Source of the DNA: Moraxella porci DSM 25326
GTDB lineage: Bacteria > Pseudomonadota > Gammaproteobacteria > Pseudomonadales > Moraxellaceae
Assembly (NCBI RefSeq): GCF_002014855.1
Contig: NZ_MUYV01000002.1
Span: 53,941-117,940 of the forward strand
DNA: 64,000 bases
Direction of reading: 5' to 3'
Shown here: positions 8,591-16,280 of the stretch, in pieces
Layout: each line of letters opens with the position of its first letter
How positions within the stretch are numbered: position 1 is the stretch's first letter
Made by a program: the position numbers and the translations under genes
Notes under the pieces: generated by a model
Told to the model about the DNA's origin: nothing
Database searches by the model: none
Seen by the model: the letters and a program-made list of their open reading frames with translations, nothing else

Positions 8591-9963
8591 GTTCTTCAAG
8601 CAATACAGCTGACAATGCCCAAATCCAAGATGAATTAGGGTTGCTGAAGAGAAACGCTAATTTGGTCAATCAGCAGTCACTAATAGTCAATTTGCTATCC
8701 ATGCAAGAGCCTGAAAATGACTCATTAAATACATTTGACAAGTTGGTACGAGAAGATTTTTGGGAGCTGTCTAAGGCGTTGGGTCAATCGACAGCTCGCC
8801 AAGATTATCTGACGCTATCTGCTATCACTCAAGAGTTGCAGATGGTCGTTGGCTCCCCTGATATCCACATGAAAAGCATCGTTGGTATTTGTGGTGGCTT
8901 TAGTAGTGGCAAGTCAGCTTTAATTAATAGCTTTATTGAATCATCAGCGGTTCGACTAACCGAAGGTGTCAATCCTGTGACGGCAGTAGCCAGTTATGTG
9001 ACTCACCGTCCGACTCTACAAATGCGAGCCTATTCCAAAAATGGTAGTAGCTGTGAGCTTACCCAAGATCATTATAAGCAGCTAGATCATGAAGCTCAAA
9101 AGGATTCGCCAATCGACTTACAGAGATTGCTATCATGCGTCACCATTGGTTTGCCTATGGCGCATAAAGAAATCTTTGCTGAATTGTGCTTGATTGACAC
9201 TCCTGGTTATAATCCTGCTGATTTTGGCACAAAGACAGCTGATCACAAAACAGCGCATAAATTCGCCAAGCAGTCTGATGCACTAATTTGGGTGGTCAGT
9301 GCCGAGCAAGGTACTTTGCCACAGTCAGATATTGATTTCATCAATGATATCAAAGCTAACGGCTTTACAGGCAAGCTATATATTGTTATCAACAAAGCGG
9401 ATCTTAAATCAGAATCTGATCGAGAGATCATTTTGGAAGAAGTCAGAGATAAGTTGGATTTTGAATTTCTTGATTATGAAGGTATCAGCCTTTATAGCTC
9501 AAGCCGACGAGTAGAACTTGGTTATTATAAGCAGTCTTTGCTTGAATTTTTAGCCAGTTGTGCATCGCCGGAGTCAAGTCCACAAAGCTCATCGGATATT
9601 GCTCACGAGGGATTTGGATTTTTGCTTACTCCAAGTTCAACAAGAAAACTCTCCAAGTCTGTTTTTAATGGTGTTCATACCAAAATCAATAATATCTTTG
9701 ATGGTTATCAAGATCTTATTAAGCAAAATGAAGCATGGATAATTGACCTAAGAAAACAATTTAAATCCTTGGTCTTGGATATCATGCAAGGCGGCGGTTA
9801 TGATGCCCTAGATGCCACTGAACCAAGAATTAATAGCATTCTTGATCTGGTCGATTGCAAGCTTACGCTTAAGCATACAGAGCTTACACCGAAAGTAGAA
9901 GAGCTTCGAGCGGCATTGCTAAGTTGTACTTATCGGATTGAGAAAGACCTAAAGGCACAATAG
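8587..9963 (+). CDS. Dynamin-like GTPase 3 (canonical G motifs)
   Basis: 458-residue GTPase with the most complete motif set of the three: P-loop GGFSSGKS at 103-110, a G2 threonine near 132 (N-P-V-T-A-V), G3 DTPG at 204-207 and G4 NKAD at 269-272. About 100 helical residues precede the G domain and a short helical region follows. No membrane helix is visible, so it may act as a soluble partner of GTPases 1 and 2, much as bacterial dynamins often work in unlike pairs. Start ATG overlaps the previous stop as ATGA, which fixes the start. Function within the operon is inferred. Confidence 0.85.
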   Translation: MSSSSNTADNAQIQDELGLLKRNANLVNQQSLIVNLLSMQEPENDSLNTFDKLVREDFWELSKALGQSTARQDYLTLSAITQELQMVVGSPDIHMKSIVGICGGFSSGKSALINSFIESSAVRLTEGVNPVTAVASYVTHRPTLQMRAYSKNGSSCELTQDHYKQLDHEAQKDSPIDLQRLLSCVTIGLPMAHKEIFAELCLIDTPGYNPADFGTKTADHKTAHKFAKQSDALIWVVSAEQGTLPQSDIDFINDIKANGFTGKLYIVINKADLKSESDREIILEEVRDKLDFEFLDYEGISLYSSSRRVELGYYKQSLLEFLASCASPESSPQSSSDIAHEGFGFLLTPSSTRKLSKSVFNGVHTKINNIFDGYQDLIKQNEAWIIDLRKQFKSLVLDIMQGGGYDALDATEPRINSILDLVDCKLTLKHTELTPKVEELRAALLSCTYRIEKDLKAQ

Positions 9964-9977
9964 AGAGTTAAAAACCA

Positions 9978-10193
9978 ATGTCCCGCCCACCAAAACCGCT
10001 TAAAGTACATTGCAAGCATTGTGGCTATAAGGCAGTTTACAACCCAAACTCCGATTGCTTGGTGACTAAACCACCAAGCAATCAACGCTGTCCACGCTGT
10101 CTGTCGTGGTGTGAAATTGGTGATGCCAAAGCGATTAGTGTGGGTGGTATATGGATTGTGATTGAAAAGCCACCCTATGAGCAACTAGGTTAA
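9978..10193 (+). CDS. Small zinc-ribbon protein
   Basis: 71-residue protein with two CxxC pairs, Cys12/Cys15 (C-K-H-C) and Cys38/Cys41 (C-P-R-C), plus Cys27 and Cys45. The spacing fits a zinc ribbon. It starts 14 bases after the third GTPase, so it belongs to the same transcript. It may bind nucleic acid or hold a complex together; no family is recognised. The reverse strand is also open over part of this stretch, but the CxxC pairs and operon position favour this strand. Confidence 0.65.
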   Translation: MSRPPKPLKVHCKHCGYKAVYNPNSDCLVTKPPSNQRCPRCLSWCEIGDAKAISVGGIWIVIEKPPYEQLG

Positions 10194-10207
10194 GGTTATT
10201 ACACCAT

Positions 10208-10224
10208 CAAGAAAAAAATTCTTG
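10208..10224 (+). terminator. Weak hairpin after the zinc-ribbon gene
   Basis: CAAGAA (10208-10213) pairs with TTCTTG (10219-10224) over a five-A loop. The stem is short and AT-rich and has no U run, so at most it attenuates the operon or marks a processing point before the gene at 10277. Confidence 0.25.
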
Positions 10225-10276
10225 TCATTGTTGCCTTTTCTCACTTAAGTCCATTAGCCCAAAAAAAAGAGAAACT

Positions 10277-10852
10277 ATGTTTGGTTTATATGCAAAAGTT
10301 ATATTTAATAAACAAGTCAAAGTTGTGGATTTTTCTGCTCTTGATAGGACTGTCACTGTAAAACTATCCAATAAAAAGATAGTAAAAGCCGATGTGACCG
10401 TTACTAGTCCAGAACAATTTTCCGTTCAACTGATCCAGGCTGGTTTAAATCTGTTTGGGCTACCGTCTGCAATTAAGCGGTATGAGGACTATGTGAACTT
10501 CTATAATGACCTTGAAGATGCTGATGATGACATGGAGAGTGACAATGCTCATCATACAGAAACTGCGGATAAAACATTTGGTGATGCAATTGAGCTAACT
10601 CTCCGTGGATATGAAGATGAGAAAAAAGATAAAATCAGAGAGCTAAGCCTTGTACTGAGCAAAATAGTGGCTGAAAAAACCAAAGTCATAAGCCCCAACA
10701 GTTTTAATTCCGACTATAACAAAAACGATGGTTATGGCAATTTCGCCAAAGAAGAAAAACTAGTGGCAGACTGTAGTCAGATGTCCGATGAGCATCTCCG
10801 TAACAAAAAATTGAAACAGCTCTACGCAAAAATTGAAAATTTAGGAAAATAG
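10277..10852 (+). CDS. Protein of unknown function at the end of the dynamin operon
   Basis: 191-residue protein, family not recognised. The first 70 residues look like a small beta-rich domain. The middle (about 75-110) is acidic with several Asp/Glu runs, and the C-terminus is helical and lysine-rich. No signal peptide or membrane helix is seen. It lies 83 bases after the zinc-ribbon gene, with AAAGAGAAACT before ATG, and only two bases before the small membrane peptide gene, with which it is probably co-translated. A two-gene unit with a membrane peptide recalls modulator/effector pairs, but that is speculation. Confidence 0.6.
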   Translation: MFGLYAKVIFNKQVKVVDFSALDRTVTVKLSNKKIVKADVTVTSPEQFSVQLIQAGLNLFGLPSAIKRYEDYVNFYNDLEDADDDMESDNAHHTETADKTFGDAIELTLRGYEDEKKDKIRELSLVLSKIVAEKTKVISPNSFNSDYNKNDGYGNFAKEEKLVADCSQMSDEHLRNKKLKQLYAKIENLGK

Positions 10853-10854
10853 AA

Positions 10855-10965
10855 ATGAAGTTACTTTTTTGGGTTATTTTATTGCTTGTACTAGTTGGGT
10901 TGGTTGTAGCAATTATTTTCTTGGTAGATTTGGTTAAAGCCGTACTGAAGAAAATAAAGTCTTAA
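10855..10965 (+). CDS. 36-residue single-pass membrane peptide
   Basis: A short reading frame starting two bases after the previous stop. Residues 3-24 are almost wholly Leu, Val, Ile, Phe and Trp and would span a membrane once. The tail has five lysines among its last nine residues, so an inside-positive topology is expected. Hydrophobic helix plus cationic tail is the layout of small membrane toxins and of small membrane-protein regulators. The close spacing to the upstream gene supports real translation. The ribosome-binding site would lie inside the upstream gene (GGAAAATAG). Confidence 0.5.
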   Translation: MKLLFWVILLLVLVGLVVAIIFLVDLVKAVLKKIKS

Positions 10966-11332
10966 TCGCTTGGAAATTTAATCAGAGCAGTACTAAGTGC
11001 AGACATAAGTGAGTTTGCGATGATTGATTGCATAAATCATCTGATGAATGAGAATAGGCAGGCGTACAATATAAGAGTAAAAATAAATTTTTCAAAGTTA
11101 ATATAATAATATCAATAGCTTGGGATTCTCATTAAATTCCGACCGCCAGTACCATTTGAGAGTGCGAAAGGATTCAAAAAAAATACTCGAAAACCCTTGA
11201 AGTATATAGCTTGATGAGTTTTTTGTCCTATAAGCACCTATTAACCTCCAGATAATCCTGTGAAAATAAGGGTAGAATTAAAGCAAATAAAAAAATAAAG
11301 CCTGCTACCTGTGCAGGCTTTATTCCTAGCCA
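10966..11332. other. Non-coding gap between the dynamin operon and the mobile-element module
   Basis: About 367 bases with no credible gene. The two flanking operons converge here. A 3'-tRNA-like tract (GACCGCCAGTACCA at about 11142-11155) is present but has no tRNA body. The only clear element is the terminator at 11294-11324. Confidence 0.5.
11294..11324 (-). terminator. Terminator of the minus-strand mobile-element module
   Basis: A perfect 12-base stem (11294-11305 with 11313-11324) closes a 7-base loop. On the minus strand it runs straight into a T-rich tract, giving an intrinsic terminator nine bases beyond the alpA stop codon. Plus-strand transcripts from the dynamin operon would also meet it. 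Confidence 0.85.
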
Positions 11333-11587
11333 TCATTGACGGCTGGCGATTTTACTATTTATCCACTCAGCAATTTCACTCGCCACCCATGCTACTCGCA
11401 CTTCTGACAACTGAACTTTTTTAGGGAAAGTTGCATCATAGCTTTTTGATGTCTCGTCATTCATGCGATAAATAGATGCTCTACTAAGTCCTGTGTATTT
11501 CATTACCTCATTGACCGATATAAGTCGTGGCATCACAACTGGTACATTAATCTGGCTTGGTGATTGATTGATATTAGCTGTTGTCAT
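11333..11587 (-). CDS. AlpA-family HTH regulator / excisionase-like protein
   Basis: 84-residue protein with a MerR-like winged HTH typical of AlpA/excisionase proteins: L-I-S-V-N-E-V-M-K-Y-T-G-L-S-R-A-S-I-Y-R-M around 23-43, ending in W-V-A-S-E-I-A-E-W-I. The family activates integrase genes of cryptic prophages or acts as a recombination accessory factor. A strong AAGGAG site lies six bases before ATG. It is the last gene of a minus-strand module and is followed at once by a terminator. No integrase gene is within the window, so its target must be elsewhere or lost. Confidence 0.85.
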   Translation of the reverse strand: MTTANINQSPSQINVPVVMPRLISVNEVMKYTGLSRASIYRMNDETSKSYDATFPKKVQLSEVRVAWVASEIAEWINSKIASRQ

Positions 11588-11670
11588 GATAAACTCCTTG
11601 ATTGATATAAAGCAACATTCGCTTCATATCAATCGCCAGTCTCATATTTTTTTATAGCGTCTCATATTGT

Positions 11671-12564
11671 CTAATTGGTGACCACTCCCACACTTTGTTG
11701 CAAGCCTTTTTCTAGCGACCATGATTCATTGATAGGTGGAAGTTGAGTGTCTAGCGAATAGTCTACTGGATAAAACTCCTCCACGATCTCACCACCCTCC
11801 TCTATCTGCGTCTCAAAGCCAGAATTGACATAGCCCTGCTTGGCGATCTCTTCAAGAGCCTGCTGATCAAACCCACTGTTTTGCTGTTCTTTAAAGATTG
11901 CTTGGGCGTTCTCCACCGCTTCTTTTAGACTAATGCCCTCTTGTAAGGTCAAATCAACATAATAGATCGGTGTGCGATAGCTTTGAGTTGTGCTTTTGCC
12001 ACGAATGATCAGCTGCAACGGCAAGCAAGACAACAAACCGCCCGATACAGCATTGAAGTAGCTCAATCTTGCCATCAGCGTACGAATGGAGTTATAGCCT
12101 GTGGTGCGAAACACAAATGCACCAAGCTCATCACTGTCATCCAAATTCACATACAGCCGTCCAAACAGTTTACAGTTGCCATTTTGTCCAAGTGGGCAAT
12201 TCTCTGGACTTGGGCAAGCTAGGCTTTCTATCCCATTATTTGTCCGTCTTTGGCACATCTCGCCATTGCCAACACACATTGGTCTGCCTGTCTGTCGATC
12301 AAATAGCGTGTATTCTGCTCGTAAATTCAGCTCTGGCGTGTTAAACAACATCCGTACAGGGATTTGGCGTAGTTTGCCGTTGGTGCTATGCTGTCGTAAT
12401 TTTTCATCTATGGGATGATTGACCCAGCCGTCTTTGCCTTGGATTTGACTGGTGATGGTGAATTGGTCGTCTTTTTGTGGTACTCGCTTACCATTTTTCT
12501 CGATCACTTTACCAATGCTGATTCTGCCTAATACTGGCGGGGTAATGGTCAAACCTTTAATCAT
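11671..12564 (-). CDS. Gp3/recombination-directionality-factor-like metal-binding protein
   Basis: 297 residues from the ATG at 12564, chosen because AAGGAG lies eight bases upstream; an in-frame ATG 81 bases earlier lacks such a site. A Cys cluster at 97, 104, 117, 123 and 131 suggests zinc binding. Overall it resembles island proteins annotated as hydrolase or metal-binding protein, related to phage phiC31 gp3, the recombination directionality factor. These usually lie next to YqaJ exonuclease and DUF932 genes, exactly as here. The role in excision is inferred from family and context. The extreme C-terminus is acidic. Confidence 0.6.
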   Translation of the reverse strand: MIKGLTITPPVLGRISIGKVIEKNGKRVPQKDDQFTITSQIQGKDGWVNHPIDEKLRQHSTNGKLRQIPVRMLFNTPELNLRAEYTLFDRQTGRPMCVGNGEMCQRRTNNGIESLACPSPENCPLGQNGNCKLFGRLYVNLDDSDELGAFVFRTTGYNSIRTLMARLSYFNAVSGGLLSCLPLQLIIRGKSTTQSYRTPIYYVDLTLQEGISLKEAVENAQAIFKEQQNSGFDQQALEEIAKQGYVNSGFETQIEEGGEIVEEFYPVDYSLDTQLPPINESWSLEKGLQQSVGVVTN

Positions 12565-12673
12565 GGGATAACTCCTTATAAATTGATTTATTTGATAAAT
12601 TTGATGCCAACAAACAAAAAACTCATGCCGTACGGTTTGGGGCATGAGTTTTATGCGGTTTTTGGAAACTTAG

Positions 12674-13732
12674 TTAATTGGCATGAGTAGTTGATGCCGA
12701 CTGATTAATAACAAACCGCCTTCTACCGTGACGCACCTGCGGATACTGGCTAAGAAGCTCGGGCTTATCCCTTAACAAAGCCTTGCTGTCTAGGACTTGG
12801 CTATCCTTCGATCTCTTCCAACTGATTGAGCCATGTTGAAATATTGCCACTTCATGTTCTTTCATGGCTTGGCACAGTTGTTGCTTTAGAAAGTCAAACC
12901 GAGATTCATGCTCATCAATCAATCGTTTTTGTTCGATCAGCTCATCAAAGTAGCCATTGAGTGTCTGATCATCACTAAAATCGATACTGTCTTGATTGCT
13001 ATTGGGAAATAGGCTTTGTAAGGCTTTTTGAGCAGACTCGCTACCATCAGCAGGTGGAGCGATGTCTTTTTCGACATACTCCCAAAAGCGTTTTTCTTGA
13101 GCAATGATATATTCAATCAGCCGCTCATCTCGCTTAATCTCAAACATACGAGCTTCATGACCACCAATCAATACGCACACATGAGCAAGCTGTTTGCCAG
13201 TCACTGCTAATTGATGTTGTACCTGACAGGCAACATATAACGGTACGCCTTTTTGCCAAAGCTTCGCCCCATGTATGCCAGCGGTTTTGATTTCAAGTAC
13301 ACCCACTTCAGGATTGCTCACTGCATAATCAAGATTGGCTAGCATGAACTTATGCTCAGGATGCTGTAATACTGCATTGACACGGCGAACTTTATTGCCT
13401 GTTCTAGCGGTGTAGTATTTGGCAACCAAAGGCTCAAGCTGTTTACCCCAATATAGTGGTGCATAGCCATCTGTACTCACTTTGGCAGGTTCAATTCGAC
13501 CTGTCTTGATAAGCCATAATTCAAGCTGTGACATATAAGGGTTTACACCACAAACAGTTGGTGCATCACTACTGCCAATACCTTGCTTGCGTACATCTAG
13601 CCATTGCTCATAGCTAAGTCGCTTAGTATCAACAAGGCGTGTGGGTTTATTTGGCTTAGTTGTGATGACAGCCTTAGTCATGGCAGTGGATTGGGTATCG
13701 GTGTTAATAGAATTGGTTGAAGAGGTATTCAT
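12674..13732 (-). CDS. YqaJ-family viral recombinase / lambda-type exonuclease
   Basis: 352 residues from the ATG at 13732, which has AAGGAG seven bases upstream (an in-frame upstream ATG would add 24 residues). Motifs of the PD-(D/E)XK YqaJ nuclease are in order: G-I-G-S-S-D-A at 51-57, Glu100, Asp135 in L-A-N-L-D-Y, E-I-K at 147-149, and Q-V-Q-H-Q-L at 170-175. The family digests one strand of double-stranded ends to feed single-strand annealing recombination in phages and islands. The partner annealing protein is not obvious nearby. The C-terminal 120 residues are helical and resemble other YqaJ proteins of integrated elements. Confidence 0.88.
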   Translation of the reverse strand: MNTSSTNSINTDTQSTAMTKAVITTKPNKPTRLVDTKRLSYEQWLDVRKQGIGSSDAPTVCGVNPYMSQLELWLIKTGRIEPAKVSTDGYAPLYWGKQLEPLVAKYYTARTGNKVRRVNAVLQHPEHKFMLANLDYAVSNPEVGVLEIKTAGIHGAKLWQKGVPLYVACQVQHQLAVTGKQLAHVCVLIGGHEARMFEIKRDERLIEYIIAQEKRFWEYVEKDIAPPADGSESAQKALQSLFPNSNQDSIDFSDDQTLNGYFDELIEQKRLIDEHESRFDFLKQQLCQAMKEHEVAIFQHGSISWKRSKDSQVLDSKALLRDKPELLSQYPQVRHGRRRFVINQSASTTHAN

Positions 13733-13869
13733 AAAAAAACTCCTTGGATGAAATGATTTTTTGATTAAAATAACTTTTGCTATTAAAAGACGGCATAAAC
13801 CCACGCCCCCGTGATGGGAGCGTGGTTGATATGGTAATAATCATGACTGTATTGATTATCCTAGACTGC

Positions 13870-14868
13870 TTAAGCCACCAGTCGCATTGCCTCTTCCAAG
13901 CCTTTTTGTTTAAGCATTGCACCTGTGCCAAACCAAGCAGAATCAAGTCTGTGATCCATCGACATGGCACGGCGTTCATGATCAACAAACTCAGTGATAG
14001 AGCAAAGCAGTCCGTAAGCGGTATCTTTGGCACTATCCAAATCTGCACCACGACCTTGACCATTAAACATTGCCATGATTTGATTCATGGCTTTGGCATT
14101 CGGGATGACGCTTGAGTTTTGTCGTTGATTGGTAGCAAAGGGAATGATGTTGTAATCAGCATCATTAAACACTCGGTTTAGAAAGTTGGTAGCTTCAGCC
14201 TGAGTCACACGGCGTTCGGACAATTGTTTCATTTGATAATTGTGTTCATCCCATGTGGAGATGGATAAGCCAAGCTGTGCTTTGACTTTTTCACCATCAA
14301 ACACGGTGCTGTGTGGCACTTTGACCACGCCACCACGATTATCAGCCAAACTGATTGCCAAAGTGTTATTACACACCACTCGAATGGAGGTGAACTGTGC
14401 TGTGGTGGCTAGCGTACCATCACAAGCTGTAGCAAGTAGCACATAGCCATGACTGACATCTTTACCCTTTAAAGTGGCAGATTGACCAGTACGAGCCAAT
14501 GCCCATAACTTGCGACCGCCTTTTAGAACGCCTGCAGTTTCAAGTTCAAAATCGGCTTTTTCGGTCAAGTCTCGATAAAACTCCAAGATTTCTCTTGGTT
14601 GCACCTCTTGATAACGCTGTGATACCACAGACAGTGCATCCAAAGTATCTGAGCGATATAGCACCTTATGGTCACAATACGGCATGATGATATTTTGTCC
14701 TGCACTATTTTTGGCGGTATAACTAACATCGGCAGACTCAATACGCCAATTCATACCTGATTCCCTTGCCCAAACATCAATTGGTTGATTGGGCGATAAC
14801 TCACGACCAATGCCATGCCAAGGCTTATCACCAACATAAGCCATCGTTTCTACTTGATGTGCCATCAT
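13870..14868 (-). CDS. DUF932 phage/plasmid-like protein
   Basis: 332-residue protein with the DUF932 signature: an N-terminal P-W-H-G-I-G near 16-21, then L-S-V-V-S-Q-R-Y-Q-E-V-Q-P around 78-90 and R-V-V-C-N-N-T-L around 163-170. The biochemical role is not established; the family occurs on plasmids, phages and islands beside recombination genes, as here. Two adjacent ATGs follow AAGGAG; the second (14865) has the better spacing. The gene continues the minus-strand module between the membrane zinc-finger protein and YqaJ. Confidence 0.85.
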   Translation of the reverse strand: MMAHQVETMAYVGDKPWHGIGRELSPNQPIDVWARESGMNWRIESADVSYTAKNSAGQNIIMPYCDHKVLYRSDTLDALSVVSQRYQEVQPREILEFYRDLTEKADFELETAGVLKGGRKLWALARTGQSATLKGKDVSHGYVLLATACDGTLATTAQFTSIRVVCNNTLAISLADNRGGVVKVPHSTVFDGEKVKAQLGLSISTWDEHNYQMKQLSERRVTQAEATNFLNRVFNDADYNIIPFATNQRQNSSVIPNAKAMNQIMAMFNGQGRGADLDSAKDTAYGLLCSITEFVDHERRAMSMDHRLDSAWFGTGAMLKQKGLEEAMRLVA

Positions 14869-14890
14869 AAACTCCTTAATGTATCAATGA

Positions 14891-15232
14891 TCAAACTTCT
14901 TTAAAATCAGCAAAATCAGTTGCCGTCTTTACAACATCATCACGCTTTTGGAAGACATGATGACAATTTTGGCAATAAAACATCGACTGCTTAAAACCAA
15001 GCTGTTTAAACCGTTGATGCTCTTGCACAAGGCTGATCGCACCACCTAGCACCACGCCAGTCATGACACCGATGGCAGGATTGACACGGTAGTGACGACA
15101 AATTGATGCACCAATGCTGGCTAGCACACTTGGCGAGAATAAGGTTTGGTTCAATGACTGTGGAAAAAAGGTACTTGAGCCAGTCATGGGATGGGTATTG
15201 CGTGAATAGCATTTTTCACAGATAGGATTCAT
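14891..15232 (-). CDS. Small protein with two CxxC pairs and a glycine-rich hydrophobic middle
   Basis: 113-residue protein. Cys5/Cys8 at the N-terminus and Cys87/Cys90 near the C-terminus could form one zinc ribbon if the ends come together. Between them, residues 52-69 are hydrophobic and glycine-rich (I-G-V-M-T-G-V-V-L-G-G-A-I-S-L-V) and could span or insert in a membrane. GGAG lies five bases before ATG. No family is recognised; its place between a replication gene and DUF932 suggests an element housekeeping role. Confidence 0.6.
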   Translation of the reverse strand: MNPICEKCYSRNTHPMTGSSTFFPQSLNQTLFSPSVLASIGASICRHYRVNPAIGVMTGVVLGGAISLVQEHQRFKQLGFKQSMFYCQNCHHVFQKRDDVVKTATDFADFKEV

Positions 15233-15371
15233 ATTAACTCCATTGCTTGAATAGATTTGGTCAAAGAGCAGACCAAATGGTTAATTGATACCGCCAAGCA
15301 CTAGGGATTGACGGCATTGCTCATGAAGGTAATATGTATCTATAAAAATTTTGCTATGAAAAGCTTATAAC

Positions 15372-16280
15372 TTAGCCACGGACACTTTGGTTATGTTGTT
15401 TTAGTTTGAAAGTCCCATGTCCAAAGGTTCTCATGCCTTTAGTTTTAACAAAGGGATGTTGGTCATATTTGTCAGGCTTAGTCAGGTATTTGGCAGCTTT
15501 GATGGCATTGAGTACTTGTATTTGATTGCTTCGATGTATCATGCCAATGCCAAGCGTACCTAATTGCTTAAATCGGTCGATACGCTCATTATCATGGCAA
15601 TTATAGTGGCAACCTTTGTTGCCAGTAATCTCACTCCATTTCTCACCAACTTGGCTTGCAGCATACCAATCTTTATTCTTTTTATTGCCATCGTAAATTA
15701 ACAGCAAATGGCAATGATAACTACCAGTCTTACTACTTTGCTCGATTGCCCAGACATGACCCTTAAGATGCTTAAAGCAAGATCGCTTCCTGCCAATTTG
15801 ATATCTTAGTCGATACATATCTTGAGCGAATTGCTCAACCCCTACATTGGCATCAGAACAGTATTTTAAGTCCACCCTGACGAACAACAACCGAGCGTAA
15901 CTAGTGATCAATGCCGTTAGATAGTTTTCCAAAGACTGTGAGTTTTTCTTTTCGGATTTGGATATTTTCTCTTGATACTCTTTTGGGCTATACCCTTGAT
16001 TGTACAGTACAGCTAATTTATTGACCGAATCATCATCCCAAAGTATTTTGTCTGAGCAATCAGACGAACAGGCAATAGATTGGGAAATTTCGATCAGTTT
16101 TTGTATCGGGGTACAATATTCCCAGTCGGCATTCATCTGACTCATAAATAAAGGATAACAACGATTGAGATCGTTTTGGATTTCCTGTAGTGCTATTTCG
16201 TCTTTATTAGGTTTTAGCAATGATTCACAGATTTGATAGATTTTTACAAGTATAGCATTTGGATTTTGATTGATGGACAT
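15372..16280 (-). CDS. HUH-type replication protein, inovirus Gp2-like
   Basis: 302-residue protein with the features of the inovirus Gp2/YagK family: L-F-V-R-V-D-L-K-Y at 132-140, the HUH metal motif His189-Cys190-His191 in Y-H-C-H-L-L-L, and candidate nicking tyrosines Tyr265 and Tyr272 in A-K-Y-L-T-K-P-D-K-Y. Such proteins nick one strand to start rolling-circle replication or transfer. It is the first gene of the minus-strand module, with an AAGGAG site before ATG. It implies that the island, or an ancestor, replicated after excision. The N-terminal 120 residues are not recognised. Confidence 0.72.
   Translation of the reverse strand: MSINQNPNAILVKIYQICESLLKPNKDEIALQEIQNDLNRCYPLFMSQMNADWEYCTPIQKLIEISQSIACSSDCSDKILWDDDSVNKLAVLYNQGYSPKEYQEKISKSEKKNSQSLENYLTALITSYARLLFVRVDLKYCSDANVGVEQFAQDMYRLRYQIGRKRSCFKHLKGHVWAIEQSSKTGSYHCHLLLIYDGNKKNKDWYAASQVGEKWSEITGNKGCHYNCHDNERIDRFKQLGTLGIGMIHRSNQIQVLNAIKAAKYLTKPDKYDQHPFVKTKGMRTFGHGTFKLKQHNQSVRG

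Noticed and set aside
11142..11155. tRNA-3'-like GACCGCCAGTACCA tract in the gap after the dynamin operon
   Set aside because: No T arm, anticodon arm or acceptor partner can be folded around it, and it does not match any tRNA end in the window.
11983..12418. Plus-strand reading frames opposite the gp3-like gene
   Set aside because: They lack ribosome sites and family similarity, and overlap a well-supported minus-strand gene.
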